NCBI RefSeq assembly: GCF_003253995.1
Contig: NZ_QKZL01000010.1
Coordinates: 1-64,000 of the forward strand
Length of the DNA stretch: 64,000 bases
Direction of reading: 5' to 3'
Source of the DNA: Palleronia aestuarii
GTDB taxonomy: Bacteria > Pseudomonadota > Alphaproteobacteria > Rhodobacterales > Rhodobacteraceae
The notes beneath the pieces are model-generated. The model searched no databases and was not told the DNA's origin. It saw only the letters and a program-made list of their open reading frames with translations. Shown one piece after another: positions 39,444-47,454 of the stretch. A program made the position numbers and the translations under genes. Position 1 is the first letter of the stretch; each line of letters opens with the position of its first letter.

Positions 39444-39911
39444 TCAGGCGGCGTTGCGATTCTCGACCGCTGAGCCGTTGAGCGTATCGCCGCTAGCAAT
39501 CTCGATGCGGCGCGGCTTGAGCGCTTCCGGAACCTCGCGGACGAGGTCGATCTGCAACATGCCGTTGACGTGGCTCGCGCCGGAGACGCGGACGTGGTCG
39601 GCAAGGTGGAAACGACGCTCGAAGGCCCGTGTCGCGATGCCGCGGTGGAGATACTTCCGGTCGGCGGCGTCATCGGCCTTACGGGCGGCGACGATGAGCG
39701 CGTTCTCGCGCTGCTCGACGTTCAGTTCCTCATCGGTAAAGCCTGCGACGGCAATCTCGATCGACCAGGATTCGTCACCGGTCTTCTCGATATTGTAGGG
39801 CGGATAGGTCTGCGCCCCGGTCTGATCGGACATCACGCGGTCCAGGAGATCGGCCATCTGGTCAAAGCCGACGGTGGCGCGATAGAGGGGGGCAAGATCG
39901 AAGCTACGCAT
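39444..39911 (-). CDS. Small heat shock protein (Hsp20 / alpha-crystallin family)
   Basis: This is a 155-residue ATP-independent chaperone that holds unfolding proteins. The N-terminus RSFDLAPLYRATVGFDQMADLL is of the IbpA type. The alpha-crystallin core runs from YPPYNIEKTGDESWSIEIAVAGF to HLADHVRVSGASHVNGMLQIDL. The C-terminal IxI-like motif is IEIA in PRRIEIASG. AAGGA lies about 8 bases before the ATG. A heat-shock sigma promoter is likely, but I could not assign one with confidence in the upstream gap. Confidence 0.93.
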   Translation of the reverse strand: MRSFDLAPLYRATVGFDQMADLLDRVMSDQTGAQTYPPYNIEKTGDESWSIEIAVAGFTDEELNVEQRENALIVAARKADDAADRKYLHRGIATRAFERRFHLADHVRVSGASHVNGMLQIDLVREVPEALKPRRIEIASGDTLNGSAVENRNAA

Positions 39912-40079
39912 AGTGAGTCATCCTTTTTCTCAAGCGACAACATATGTTTGGATCCTCCCTCGTGGGACGGACCCGGAACGTCGGACCCGATCCCGGCGTC
40001 CAACGAGAGCGATGTGGTGAGCCCAGACGCGGGGGTCAATATTCCATCGCGGAAATTTTTCGACCGGCGACCGGCCCTG

Positions 40080-40892
40080 TCACGGGCGGAGAAACTTCGC
40101 TCCGCCGAGCGACACGGCCTCGTCGCGGGAGAGCTGGCGGATCCCGCCCGCCTCCGCCGGCCGGACGCGTTTGGAGCCGGAGAGCTGGGCCTTGAGAGCC
40201 GGCAATTGATCGTCGAGCCCGATCGCGACGGCGAGCTTCCGATCCCCCATCCACGTCATGGCCGAGATCACCGAGACGACCTCCGGCCCGTCCGGTCCGA
40301 AGCGCAGCACCGGGGCACCCGAGGCGCCGCGGTCGACATCGCAGACCAGGACGATCCGTGCCTCGCGCCGGTCGATCACCGGGCAGTTCTCCTCGATCGA
40401 GGCGTATTCCGATCGTCCTTCGGCGTAGGAGACCACGCCCACCGTCTCCCGCTTCTCGGGATCGGCCCCGATGCGCAGGCCAACGATGCGATGACGCTCT
40501 ATCGGGTCCGAAAGCTGCACGAGGGCGATATCGTTCCTCTGCCCAGCCGCGCCGGCCTGCCCGATATCGTAATCAGGCGGTATCGCGATCCGGCGACCGT
40601 AACGGAGCGCCTCGGCGCCGCCGTTCCGCCAGCCCGCGAGAAACAGGATGTCATCTGCCGCGATGGGCCGGTTCGCCCGATCGACGACGCAATGCGCGGC
40701 CGTCAGGACGAGCTCCGGCGCGATCAACGTTCCCGTGCACATCCTGTCGCCCTCGATCTGCAGGCGGCCGACGGCGGAGAAGATCCGCCTTTCCGCATCG
40801 GCAAGCGACCGCAACCCGTCCCCGGCCGCGAGCGGCGCGGACAGGGATACGAGGCAGAGGAGGAGGGAGAGGGAATTTCGGACGAGGGACAT
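40080..40892 (-). CDS. Exported trypsin-like serine protease with complete catalytic triad
   Basis: The 270-residue protein starts with a signal peptide (MSLVRNSLSLLLCLVSLSAPLAAG). The S1 domain has His in LTAAHC (about 82), Asp in RNDIALVQL (about 135) and Ser in RGASGAPV (about 205), so it can be active. ASGAP instead of DSGGP is a variant seen in bacterial V8/Do-like proteases. It is expected in the periplasm or outside the cell. It contrasts with the triad-less homologous domain encoded at 36008-37726. It is transcribed in the same direction as glcDEF, 63 bases after glcF, but is unlikely to share its function. Confidence 0.85.
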   Translation of the reverse strand: MSLVRNSLSLLLCLVSLSAPLAAGDGLRSLADAERRIFSAVGRLQIEGDRMCTGTLIAPELVLTAAHCVVDRANRPIAADDILFLAGWRNGGAEALRYGRRIAIPPDYDIGQAGAAGQRNDIALVQLSDPIERHRIVGLRIGADPEKRETVGVVSYAEGRSEYASIEENCPVIDRREARIVLVCDVDRGASGAPVLRFGPDGPEVVSVISAMTWMGDRKLAVAIGLDDQLPALKAQLSGSKRVRPAEAGGIRQLSRDEAVSLGGAKFLRP

Positions 40893-40955
40893 CGGGCGCG
40901 CTCCGTTCGGCGTGCGCGCCCTATCCTCCTTCCGGGGCGATCCCATGGCGAAAAT

Positions 40956-42350
40956 CTAGCTCGCGCGCGGCATGTCTTCGACGCCGAAATCGGCGGACCC
41001 GAGCTTGGAGGGGCGCGGGCCACCCGTGGCCCAGTCGATGAGTTCAACCGTATGGACCACCGGGATCGACGTCCCTGAGGCGATCTGCACCATGCAACCG
41101 ATATTGCCTGCCGCGATGATCTGCGGGGACTTCGCCTCCAGCGTCTCCAACTTGCGGGCCTTCAGCTTGGCGGAGATCTCGGGCTGCATGAGATTGTACG
41201 TCCCCGCGGAGCCGCAGCAGAGATGCGGGTCCTTCGGCTCCACCACCTCGAACCCCGCACGCTTCAGAAGCGCTTTCGGATGCGCGGTGACCTTCTGTCC
41301 GTGCTGAAGCGAGCAGGCGGAGTGATAGGCCACCCGGACGGGGCCATCGGACGATTCCTCCACATGGGCTGCGTCGATGCCGGCGATGTCCTCGGCCGCC
41401 TCGTTCAGGTGCCCGATCGGGTCGGTTCCGGGCAGCAGTTCCGCCAGGAGTTCGGTCACGTCGACGGTCAACTCGCTGATCCGGCGGGCGTCTTCCGCGA
41501 GCCTGTCATCGGTGCGGAACATGTGCCCGTAATCCTTGACGGTGGTTCCGCAGCCGGAGGTGTTGATGACGATCGCGTCGAGGCCCCCGTCGCGCTCGAC
41601 AGCACGCCAGGCGGAGATGTTCTTCGCGGCCGCCGCATGGCTCTCGTCCGTCTGCCCCATGTGGTGGACGAGCGCCCCGCAGCAGCCCATTTCCTGCGGG
41701 ATCACGATCTCGCATCCGAGACGGGTGAGGAGCCGGATCGTGGCCGCGTTGATGTCCTGGTCGAGCACGCGCTGCGCGCAGCCCGTCATCAGGACAACGC
41801 GCTTCTTCCGCTCACCTTCGGCGGGGATGATGCCGGGCGCGTCCTTGCCGCCGACCTTCGGCACCGTCGCCGGCGCCATGGCGAGCATGGCGCGAAGCCG
41901 CGGATCGGGCATCAGCCGCGCGAAAGGCCGTCCGAGCTTCGCGCCCATCAATGCGAGGCGGAAGCGCCCCGGATAGGGCAGGATCCGCGCCAGCGTCCAG
42001 CGCAGCGCCCGGTCCATGAAGGGCCGGCGGTAGGTCTGCTCGATATGGGCGCGGGCGTGGTCGACCAGATGCTGGTAATGCACCCCCGAGGGACAGGTCG
42101 TCATGCAGGCGAGGCACGAGAGGCACCGGTCGATATGCTTGACGGTCTTCTCGTCGGCGGGCCGGTCGTTCTCCAGCATGTCCTTGATGAGATAGATCCG
42201 TCCCCGGGGGGAATCGAGTTCGTCGCCCAGGACCTGATAGGTCGGACAGGTCGCCGTGCAGAACCCGCAATGCACGCAGGCGCGCAGGATCTCGTTCGAG
42301 CGGGCCGTGTCGGGATCGGCAAGCTGGGCGTCGGTGAAATTGGTCTGCAT
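40956..42350 (-). CDS. glcF: Glycolate oxidase iron-sulfur subunit
   Basis: GlcF carries electrons from the GlcDE flavin subunits to the membrane. The N-terminal part has two 4Fe-4S motifs, CVHCGFCTATCPTYQ (about 25) and CLSCLACMTTCPSG (about 75). The C-terminal part has two CCG domains (EMGCCGALVHHMG and LCCGSAGTYNL). The length of 464 residues is somewhat longer than the E. coli protein. glcE ends 9 bases upstream, so glcD, glcE and glcF form one operon. Confidence 0.95.
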   Translation of the reverse strand: MQTNFTDAQLADPDTARSNEILRACVHCGFCTATCPTYQVLGDELDSPRGRIYLIKDMLENDRPADEKTVKHIDRCLSCLACMTTCPSGVHYQHLVDHARAHIEQTYRRPFMDRALRWTLARILPYPGRFRLALMGAKLGRPFARLMPDPRLRAMLAMAPATVPKVGGKDAPGIIPAEGERKKRVVLMTGCAQRVLDQDINAATIRLLTRLGCEIVIPQEMGCCGALVHHMGQTDESHAAAAKNISAWRAVERDGGLDAIVINTSGCGTTVKDYGHMFRTDDRLAEDARRISELTVDVTELLAELLPGTDPIGHLNEAAEDIAGIDAAHVEESSDGPVRVAYHSACSLQHGQKVTAHPKALLKRAGFEVVEPKDPHLCCGSAGTYNLMQPEISAKLKARKLETLEAKSPQIIAAGNIGCMVQIASGTSIPVVHTVELIDWATGGPRPSKLGSADFGVEDMPRAS

Positions 42351-42359
42351 GTGGCTCCC

Positions 42360-43493
42360 TCAGGCGTGCTCCGGCGCGGCCATGAGCCCGGTGTTCAGGA
42401 TGTTTCGCGGGTCGAACTTCGCGCGCAGTCCGGCGGTCAGGCGCGCGACGGGCTCGGGCTCCGGGGGGAAGGTGCCGAGACGCGCATGGGTCTCGGGCGC
42501 GGCACGCACGAGGGTCGCATGGCCCGGGATCCCCTTGAGCCGCGCGCGCAGGTCGGTGCCCTGCGCGACCTGCGCCCAGACGAGACCGCCGCCCCAATCC
42601 ATCACCAGTCGCGCCTCGCCCAGCGCCTTCGCCACGCGCGGGCCATGCGATGGGCGGACGGATATCCGCCAGACATCGGCGGGCGCGCCCGCGAGGATCG
42701 ACGCATCGCGGATGTCGCGCCAGAGCCGGGCGCTCTTCTCGGAATCGTCCTCGATCCGCACCTCGCCGAGTTCCGTGCGCAGCTTGTCGGCGCGGTAGGC
42801 GACGGACGCCTCGAACCCCTCGAGGCGGATCGCCGTCATGGGCACCCCGTCGGGCCCCTCGGGCACGTAGGCCGCGCCGGTCACCTCGAACGGCGAGCGC
42901 AGCGCGCGCGCCAGCGTCTTGATCGCCGCGTCGGGTGTCTGCCAATCGAGAAGGAGGGTCGCTTCCGACGCGACGCCCGGCAGGACCTTGAACGAGACCT
43001 CGGTCAGAACACCGAGCGTCCCCCACGAGCCTGCCATCAGCTTTACCAGATCGTAGCCGGTGACGTTCTTCATCACCCGCCCGCCATTCTTGACGATCGT
43101 ACCGGCGCCATCGACGAAACGCACGCCGATCAAGCTGTCGCGACAGGCTCCGGCGGCAATCCGGCGCGGTCCCGACGCGTTCGTGGCCACGGCCCCGCCG
43201 ATCGTCGGCTCGCCCTTCGTTCCGAGAAGGCGGCGATGGTCGATGGGCTCGAAGGGGAGGCGCTGGTTCTCCGCGGCGAGCGTTTCGGTGATCTCAGAAA
43301 GCGGCGTCCCGGCTTTCGCGACCAGCGTGAGCGCACCCGGCTCGTAGAGGGTGATCCCCGTCAACGATGCCGTGGAGAGGACCTCGCCCCGCGCCACGCC
43401 CACCCCTCGTGTTCCGCCGCCCTGCACACGCACCGGCGTCTCCGCCGCGCGCAGGATGTCGGCAAGTTCGACCTCGCTCTTTGGGGTCAGCAT
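42360..43493 (-). CDS. glcE: Glycolate oxidase FAD-binding subunit
   Basis: GlcE is the second FAD-binding subunit of glycolate dehydrogenase. The FAD_binding_4 blocks are VRVQGGGTRGVG, PTIGGAVATNASGPRRIAAGACRDSL and VMKNVTGYDLVKLMAGSWGTLGVLTE. The C-terminus, AKFDPRNILNTGLM, is the typical cap end. The length of 377 residues is normal. It lies 31 bases after glcD and 9 bases before glcF. The complex oxidises glycolate to glyoxylate. Confidence 0.95.
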   Translation of the reverse strand: MLTPKSEVELADILRAAETPVRVQGGGTRGVGVARGEVLSTASLTGITLYEPGALTLVAKAGTPLSEITETLAAENQRLPFEPIDHRRLLGTKGEPTIGGAVATNASGPRRIAAGACRDSLIGVRFVDGAGTIVKNGGRVMKNVTGYDLVKLMAGSWGTLGVLTEVSFKVLPGVASEATLLLDWQTPDAAIKTLARALRSPFEVTGAAYVPEGPDGVPMTAIRLEGFEASVAYRADKLRTELGEVRIEDDSEKSARLWRDIRDASILAGAPADVWRISVRPSHGPRVAKALGEARLVMDWGGGLVWAQVAQGTDLRARLKGIPGHATLVRAAPETHARLGTFPPEPEPVARLTAGLRAKFDPRNILNTGLMAAPEHA

Positions 43494-43524
43494 CTGCGCC
43501 CTCCCTGGCCTGGCCTCGCGACGT

Positions 43525-44967
43525 TCACTCCGCAGCGATGGCGCGGCGCGGCTCCGTCACCGAAAGCGGGAACACCTTTGCGGGGTTGAGGAGCCATTTT
43601 GGATCGAACACGTCCTTGACCCGCATCTGCGCCTCGAGATCGTCGGGCGCGAACTGCGTCTCCATCAGATCGCGCTTCTCGATCCCGACGCCGTGCTCGC
43701 CCGTCAGGCACCCGCCGACCTCGACGCAGAGGCGCAGGATGTCCGCACCCATCGCCTCACATTTCTCGAGCTGGCCTTCCTCGTTGGCGTTGAAGAGGAT
43801 GAGGGGATGCATGTTGCCGTCGCCCGCGTGGAATACATTCGCGACGTCGAGGCCGTACTGATCCGAGAGCTCGCGGATGCGCCCCAAGACCTTCGGCAGC
43901 TCGGTCACGGGGATCGTCCCGTCGAGGCACATGTAGTCGTTGATCTGGCCCATCGCGCCGAAGGCCGATTTCCGGCCAAGCCAGATCCGGGCCGATTCCT
44001 CCGCCGACTGGCTCTCGCGGATCTCCACGGGATCGTGGCCGCGCGCGATCTGGCCGATGACCCCGAGCTGTTCGTCGATCTCCGCATCGGACCCCTCGAC
44101 CTCGACGATGAGAAGGGCCTCGCAATCGGGATACCCCGCCCCCGCGAAGGCCTCCGTCGCACGGATGCAGGGACGATCCATGAACTCGATCGCGACGGGC
44201 AGGACGCCCGCCTTGATGATGTCGCTCACGCACTGACCCGCGACCTCGTTCGAGGAGAACCCGATCAGCACCGGACGGGCGCCCTCGGGCTTGGGCAGGA
44301 TGCGCAGCGTCGCTTCCGTCACGACCCCGAGCTGGCCTTCGGAACCGCAGACGAGGCCCAGGAGGTCGAGCCCGCCCGCATCCATGTGGGCACCGCCGAT
44401 CTCGACCACGGTGCCGTCCATCTGTACGAGCGTCACACCGAGGAGGTTGTTCGTCGTCACCCCGTATTTGAGGCAATGCGCCCCGCCCGAATTCATCGCG
44501 ATGTTGCCCGCGATGGCGCAGGCAAGCTGCGACGAGGGGTCCGGCGCGTAGAAGAAGCCGTCCTCCTCCACAGCGCCGGTCACGGAAAGGTTCGTGCGTC
44601 CGGTCTGGACCCGGATGAAGCGGTCGTCATACGACGTCTCGATCACCTCGTTCATCCGCGCCACGCCGAGGATCACGCTGTCCGCGGAGGGCAGCGAGCC
44701 GCCGGCGAGCGAGGTGCCCGCGCCGCGTGGCACGACCGGAACGCCCTCTTCGTGGCAGATCGCAAGGACTGCCGCGACCTCCTCCGTCGTGCGGGGCAGT
44801 ACGGCGGCGAGGGGCGGACACTTGTAGGCCGTGAGCGCATCGCATTCGTAGGCGCGCAGCTCGTTCTCCTCGTGGATCACCGAATCGTCGTCGAGAACAC
44901 CCTGCAATCGGCGCACGACACTCGACTTTCGCGACAGGATCGCGGCACTGGGATCTGGCATCTGCAT
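43525..44967 (-). CDS. glcD: Glycolate oxidase subunit GlcD (FAD-linked oxidase)
   Basis: GlcD is the substrate-oxidising flavin subunit of glycolate dehydrogenase. It has 480 residues. FAD-binding blocks are VVPRGAGTSLAGGSL (about 75), ACAIAGNIAMNSGGAHCLKYG and LVCGSEGQLGVVTEATLRI. The FAD-oxidase C-terminal domain has VANVFHAGDGNMHPLI and LTGEHGVGIEKRDLM. FDPKWLLNPAKVFP ends it. The start at 44967 has GGAGGAAG 6-7 bases upstream. The long open frame before it is not conserved. It begins the glcDEF operon. Confidence 0.96.
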   Translation of the reverse strand: MQMPDPSAAILSRKSSVVRRLQGVLDDDSVIHEENELRAYECDALTAYKCPPLAAVLPRTTEEVAAVLAICHEEGVPVVPRGAGTSLAGGSLPSADSVILGVARMNEVIETSYDDRFIRVQTGRTNLSVTGAVEEDGFFYAPDPSSQLACAIAGNIAMNSGGAHCLKYGVTTNNLLGVTLVQMDGTVVEIGGAHMDAGGLDLLGLVCGSEGQLGVVTEATLRILPKPEGARPVLIGFSSNEVAGQCVSDIIKAGVLPVAIEFMDRPCIRATEAFAGAGYPDCEALLIVEVEGSDAEIDEQLGVIGQIARGHDPVEIRESQSAEESARIWLGRKSAFGAMGQINDYMCLDGTIPVTELPKVLGRIRELSDQYGLDVANVFHAGDGNMHPLILFNANEEGQLEKCEAMGADILRLCVEVGGCLTGEHGVGIEKRDLMETQFAPDDLEAQMRVKDVFDPKWLLNPAKVFPLSVTEPRRAIAAE

Positions 44968-45086
44968 GGCGTCTTCCTCCGCTGAGGGTAAGGTAGGCCC
45001 GAACCCACGTCGCGGCAAGGCATCTGAAGCCGCCACAAGGCAATGGACGCCCCGTCGGACGCGCAGCCGTGCGCCATGCAGGTCGG

Positions 45087-45557
45087 TCAATCCGGGGCGG
45101 CGACGATATCGCCCGGCGATACCCGACCCGGCTCGACGACGCTCGCGTAATAGCCGCCATGTCCGCGGATCGCGGAATAGCCGCCGGGGCCGAATTCCCC
45201 CTCCATCCGCGAACAGGGCGGGCATGGCCCCTCGATGCGCAGGATCGCGCCCCCGATCCGGAGCGGCGCATGGCGGAACGCCGCGAGATTGATGGCCGAG
45301 ACGACGATGTTGCGCCGGAGCCGGGCCGGCTCCACCGCCTCGATCCCCAGGAGCGACGCCACCACGGCAAAATGCTCGGCCTGAACGAGCGTCACCGCCC
45401 GCTTGCCGGCGCGCCCGTGATCGCCTCGGAGGCCGTCTTCGGCGATCTCGGCGACCTCCACGGCGGAGACAGGCTCGCGCCGTGCCGGGCGCAGGCCGAT
45501 CCAGTCCACGCGGCCGTCCCGCGCGTGCCGCGCCATCATTTCCCTCAACTCCGCCAT
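45087..45557 (-). CDS. MOSC-domain protein
   Basis: This 156-residue protein has a MOSC fold, related to molybdenum cofactor sulfurases. WIGLRPARREPVSAVEVAEIAEDGLRGDHG, HFAVVASLLG and LRRNIVVSAINL are family blocks. The conserved Cys is in IEGPCPPCSRMEGEFG (about 115). It probably handles sulfur transfer or binds molybdopterin, but stand-alone members are uncharacterised. The ATG at 45557 has AGAGGAA upstream. It is divergent from the MBL-fold hydrolase gene. Confidence 0.85.
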   Translation of the reverse strand: MAELREMMARHARDGRVDWIGLRPARREPVSAVEVAEIAEDGLRGDHGRAGKRAVTLVQAEHFAVVASLLGIEAVEPARLRRNIVVSAINLAAFRHAPLRIGGAILRIEGPCPPCSRMEGEFGPGGYSAIRGHGGYYASVVEPGRVSPGDIVAAPD

Positions 45558-45669
45558 GGCCGTTCCTCTGGACAAGATGCTGCGCGCCCTAGCTCTGCAC
45601 TCAAACGACGCGAACCGGAAGCCGCCCGACGAGGGTTGGTGGACCGATCCGCAAGGCCAGGAGGACGAC

Positions 45670-46521
45670 ATGACGAAGACATTACTACGCGACGCACAGC
45701 GTCACTACGTGAACGATATCCGCGTGACCGCGCTCTCGGATGGGCCGTTGCCCCTTGGATACGACAACCTGCTGGGCCTGGAGGAGAGCGAATACGGCCG
45801 CATTCTCCATGACCGGCACCGCGATCCCGAGACGTTCCGCGCCGGGCTCAACGCCTTCCTGATCGAGACCGATGGGGTCAAGGTCCTCGTCGATTCCGGC
45901 TGCGGGGGGGCGATGGGGCCCGAGACGGGCCGCGTGCCGAACAACCTGGCTGCGACCGGCGTGACGCCCGAGGAGATCGACGTGATCTACTGCACGCACA
46001 TGCATGGCGACCATATCGGCGGGCTGATCGCGCAAGGCGGAGAGGCCGTCTTCCCGAAGGCCGCCCTGCGGGTGCATGAGGACGATGTCGCGCATTTCTC
46101 CGACGAGGCCAATGCGACGGACACGACCCGCAAGGTCCTCGAGGCCTATGGCGACCGGATGGAGACGTTCACGGGTCAGGCGCAGATCGCGCCCGGGCTC
46201 ACCGCGCGCCCCCTGCCCGGCCACACGCCGGGCCATAGCGGTCTGCATGTCTCCTCAGGCAGCGAGAGCCTCCTGATCTGGACCGACATCGTCCACATCG
46301 CTCCGATCCAGCTCGCACGACCCGAGATCGGCGTGGGCTTCGATGTCGATCCCGACGCGGCGCAGGAGACGCGGAAAGCGATCCTCGAGGAGGTCGCGAC
46401 CGACCGGCAACTCATCGCCGGTTCGCATATCGGCTTTCCCGGCATCGGCTGGATCGCGCGGGAGATGGAGGGCTACCGCTTCGAGCCCGTCCCCTACACC
46501 CATGACCGCAGCGGCGACTGA
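45670..46521 (+). CDS. MBL-fold metallo-hydrolase
   Basis: This 283-residue cytoplasmic protein has a complete metallo-beta-lactamase core. THMHGDHIGG (about residue 112) is the HxHxDH motif. PLPGHTPGHSGL gives the next His, TDIVHI gives the bridging Asp and IAGSHIGF gives the last His. AGGAGG lies 6 bases before the ATG at 45670. Such proteins include lactonases and quorum-quenching enzymes. The substrate cannot be read from sequence. The gene ends 4 bases before the stop of the convergent muramidase-like gene. Confidence 0.88.
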   Translation: MTKTLLRDAQRHYVNDIRVTALSDGPLPLGYDNLLGLEESEYGRILHDRHRDPETFRAGLNAFLIETDGVKVLVDSGCGGAMGPETGRVPNNLAATGVTPEEIDVIYCTHMHGDHIGGLIAQGGEAVFPKAALRVHEDDVAHFSDEANATDTTRKVLEAYGDRMETFTGQAQIAPGLTARPLPGHTPGHSGLHVSSGSESLLIWTDIVHIAPIQLARPEIGVGFDVDPDAAQETRKAILEEVATDRQLIAGSHIGFPGIGWIAREMEGYRFEPVPYTHDRSGD

Positions 46522-46525
46522 GGCG

Positions 46526-47302
46526 TCAGCTCGGAAAGAGCCGCGCCATCTCCTCGTCGAAGCGCGCCCAGGCCATGGTTGCCTTGTTGCCGGCATAGCC
46601 GTGGTAATGCGACCTGCCCGAGGAATTGGGCAGGCCCGCCCAGATCTTCGCGAGATTGTTCATGAAGCTGTGACGGTGGATGCCGCCGGACTTGGCTTCC
46701 TGGAACCCGGCTTCGTCGAGGAGCAGGTCGGCGAGCGCGTCCTGTACCCATGGCGAGAACACCTCGCGGCGGCTAAGCCCGAGCGTGTCCACGAGACGGC
46801 GCAGGGTCGAGGGGATGAACTGGTAGCGCCCGATAGCATGGGGCTGGCCCGGCGTCGCCTCGATCCAGTCGTAGATCTCGCCGATCGTCATCTCCGTCGG
46901 CCGTTTGGAGGGGCGCACCCGTGCGCCGTGCTGGACCGCGTCGTAGCCGTCCTTGCCGGCCTCGGCGGACGCGATCAGATGACGGATCTGCGCGGCCGGC
47001 CCGCCACCGCCCGGCCCTGTGAGCATCGGTCCACCCTGGAAGGACGACCCGACGCTCCGCTGCGGGGAACTTTCCCGCTCGAGCATCGGCGCGAAGAAGC
47101 TCCGCTCCGCCTGCCCCGCGAAGAGCGATCCGCCAGACCCCGTCGGTGCGGGGATCTCGGCGCGCGCCTGGATTAGCGATCCGCGGCTCGGCCCGAAGGA
47201 AGCCTCGCCCAGAAGGGAGAAGCCCTGCGCCATCGCCGCACCACGCGGCAGCGTCGACAAGATCACGGAAAGGGCGGCCAGGATCGCGATCCGTAAAAGC
47301 AT
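46526..47302 (-). CDS. Exported muramidase-like protein (GH104/lambda-endolysin-like)
   Basis: The 258-residue protein has a signal peptide (MLLRIAILAALSVILS, to about 25) and a low-complexity linker of about 75 residues rich in Gly, Pro and Ser. The C-terminal domain starts IRHLIASAEAGKDGYDAV, where the Glu is the likely catalytic residue. It continues with MTIGEIYDWIEA, HAIGRYQFIPSTL and ARLFPS. The pattern, with AEAGxxxYDAV followed by a GRYQF motif, resembles lysozyme-like phage endolysins of the GH104 type. It probably cleaves peptidoglycan in the periplasm. I see no phage genes nearby, so it appears domesticated. Confidence 0.7.
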   Translation of the reverse strand: MLLRIAILAALSVILSTLPRGAAMAQGFSLLGEASFGPSRGSLIQARAEIPAPTGSGGSLFAGQAERSFFAPMLERESSPQRSVGSSFQGGPMLTGPGGGGPAAQIRHLIASAEAGKDGYDAVQHGARVRPSKRPTEMTIGEIYDWIEATPGQPHAIGRYQFIPSTLRRLVDTLGLSRREVFSPWVQDALADLLLDEAGFQEAKSGGIHRHSFMNNLAKIWAGLPNSSGRSHYHGYAGNKATMAWARFDEEMARLFPS

Positions 47303-47454
47303 TCATACCTCGTTCTGAGATTGGGAACGTGGCAGCGTCATCGCGTGACGAGGTTGAGATTCCGTTTCGCGCCGCGCCGGTTTCTCCCGCCGCGAGCGTT
47401 GACCATGCGTCAGATCGGAGGTTCACTGGAGCGTCAACGACAGGAGCCCTCGCC

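Noticed and set aside
39912-40079. Heat-shock (RpoH) promoter for the Hsp20 gene
   Set aside because: TTGACC at 40034-40039 and CCACAT at 40012-40017 on the minus strand are in a plausible position, but the -10 part is a poor match, so I did not list it.
41223-43589. 788-codon open frame across glcF and glcE on the + strand
   Set aside because: It is antisense to two certain genes, with no recognisable domain and no ribosome binding site.
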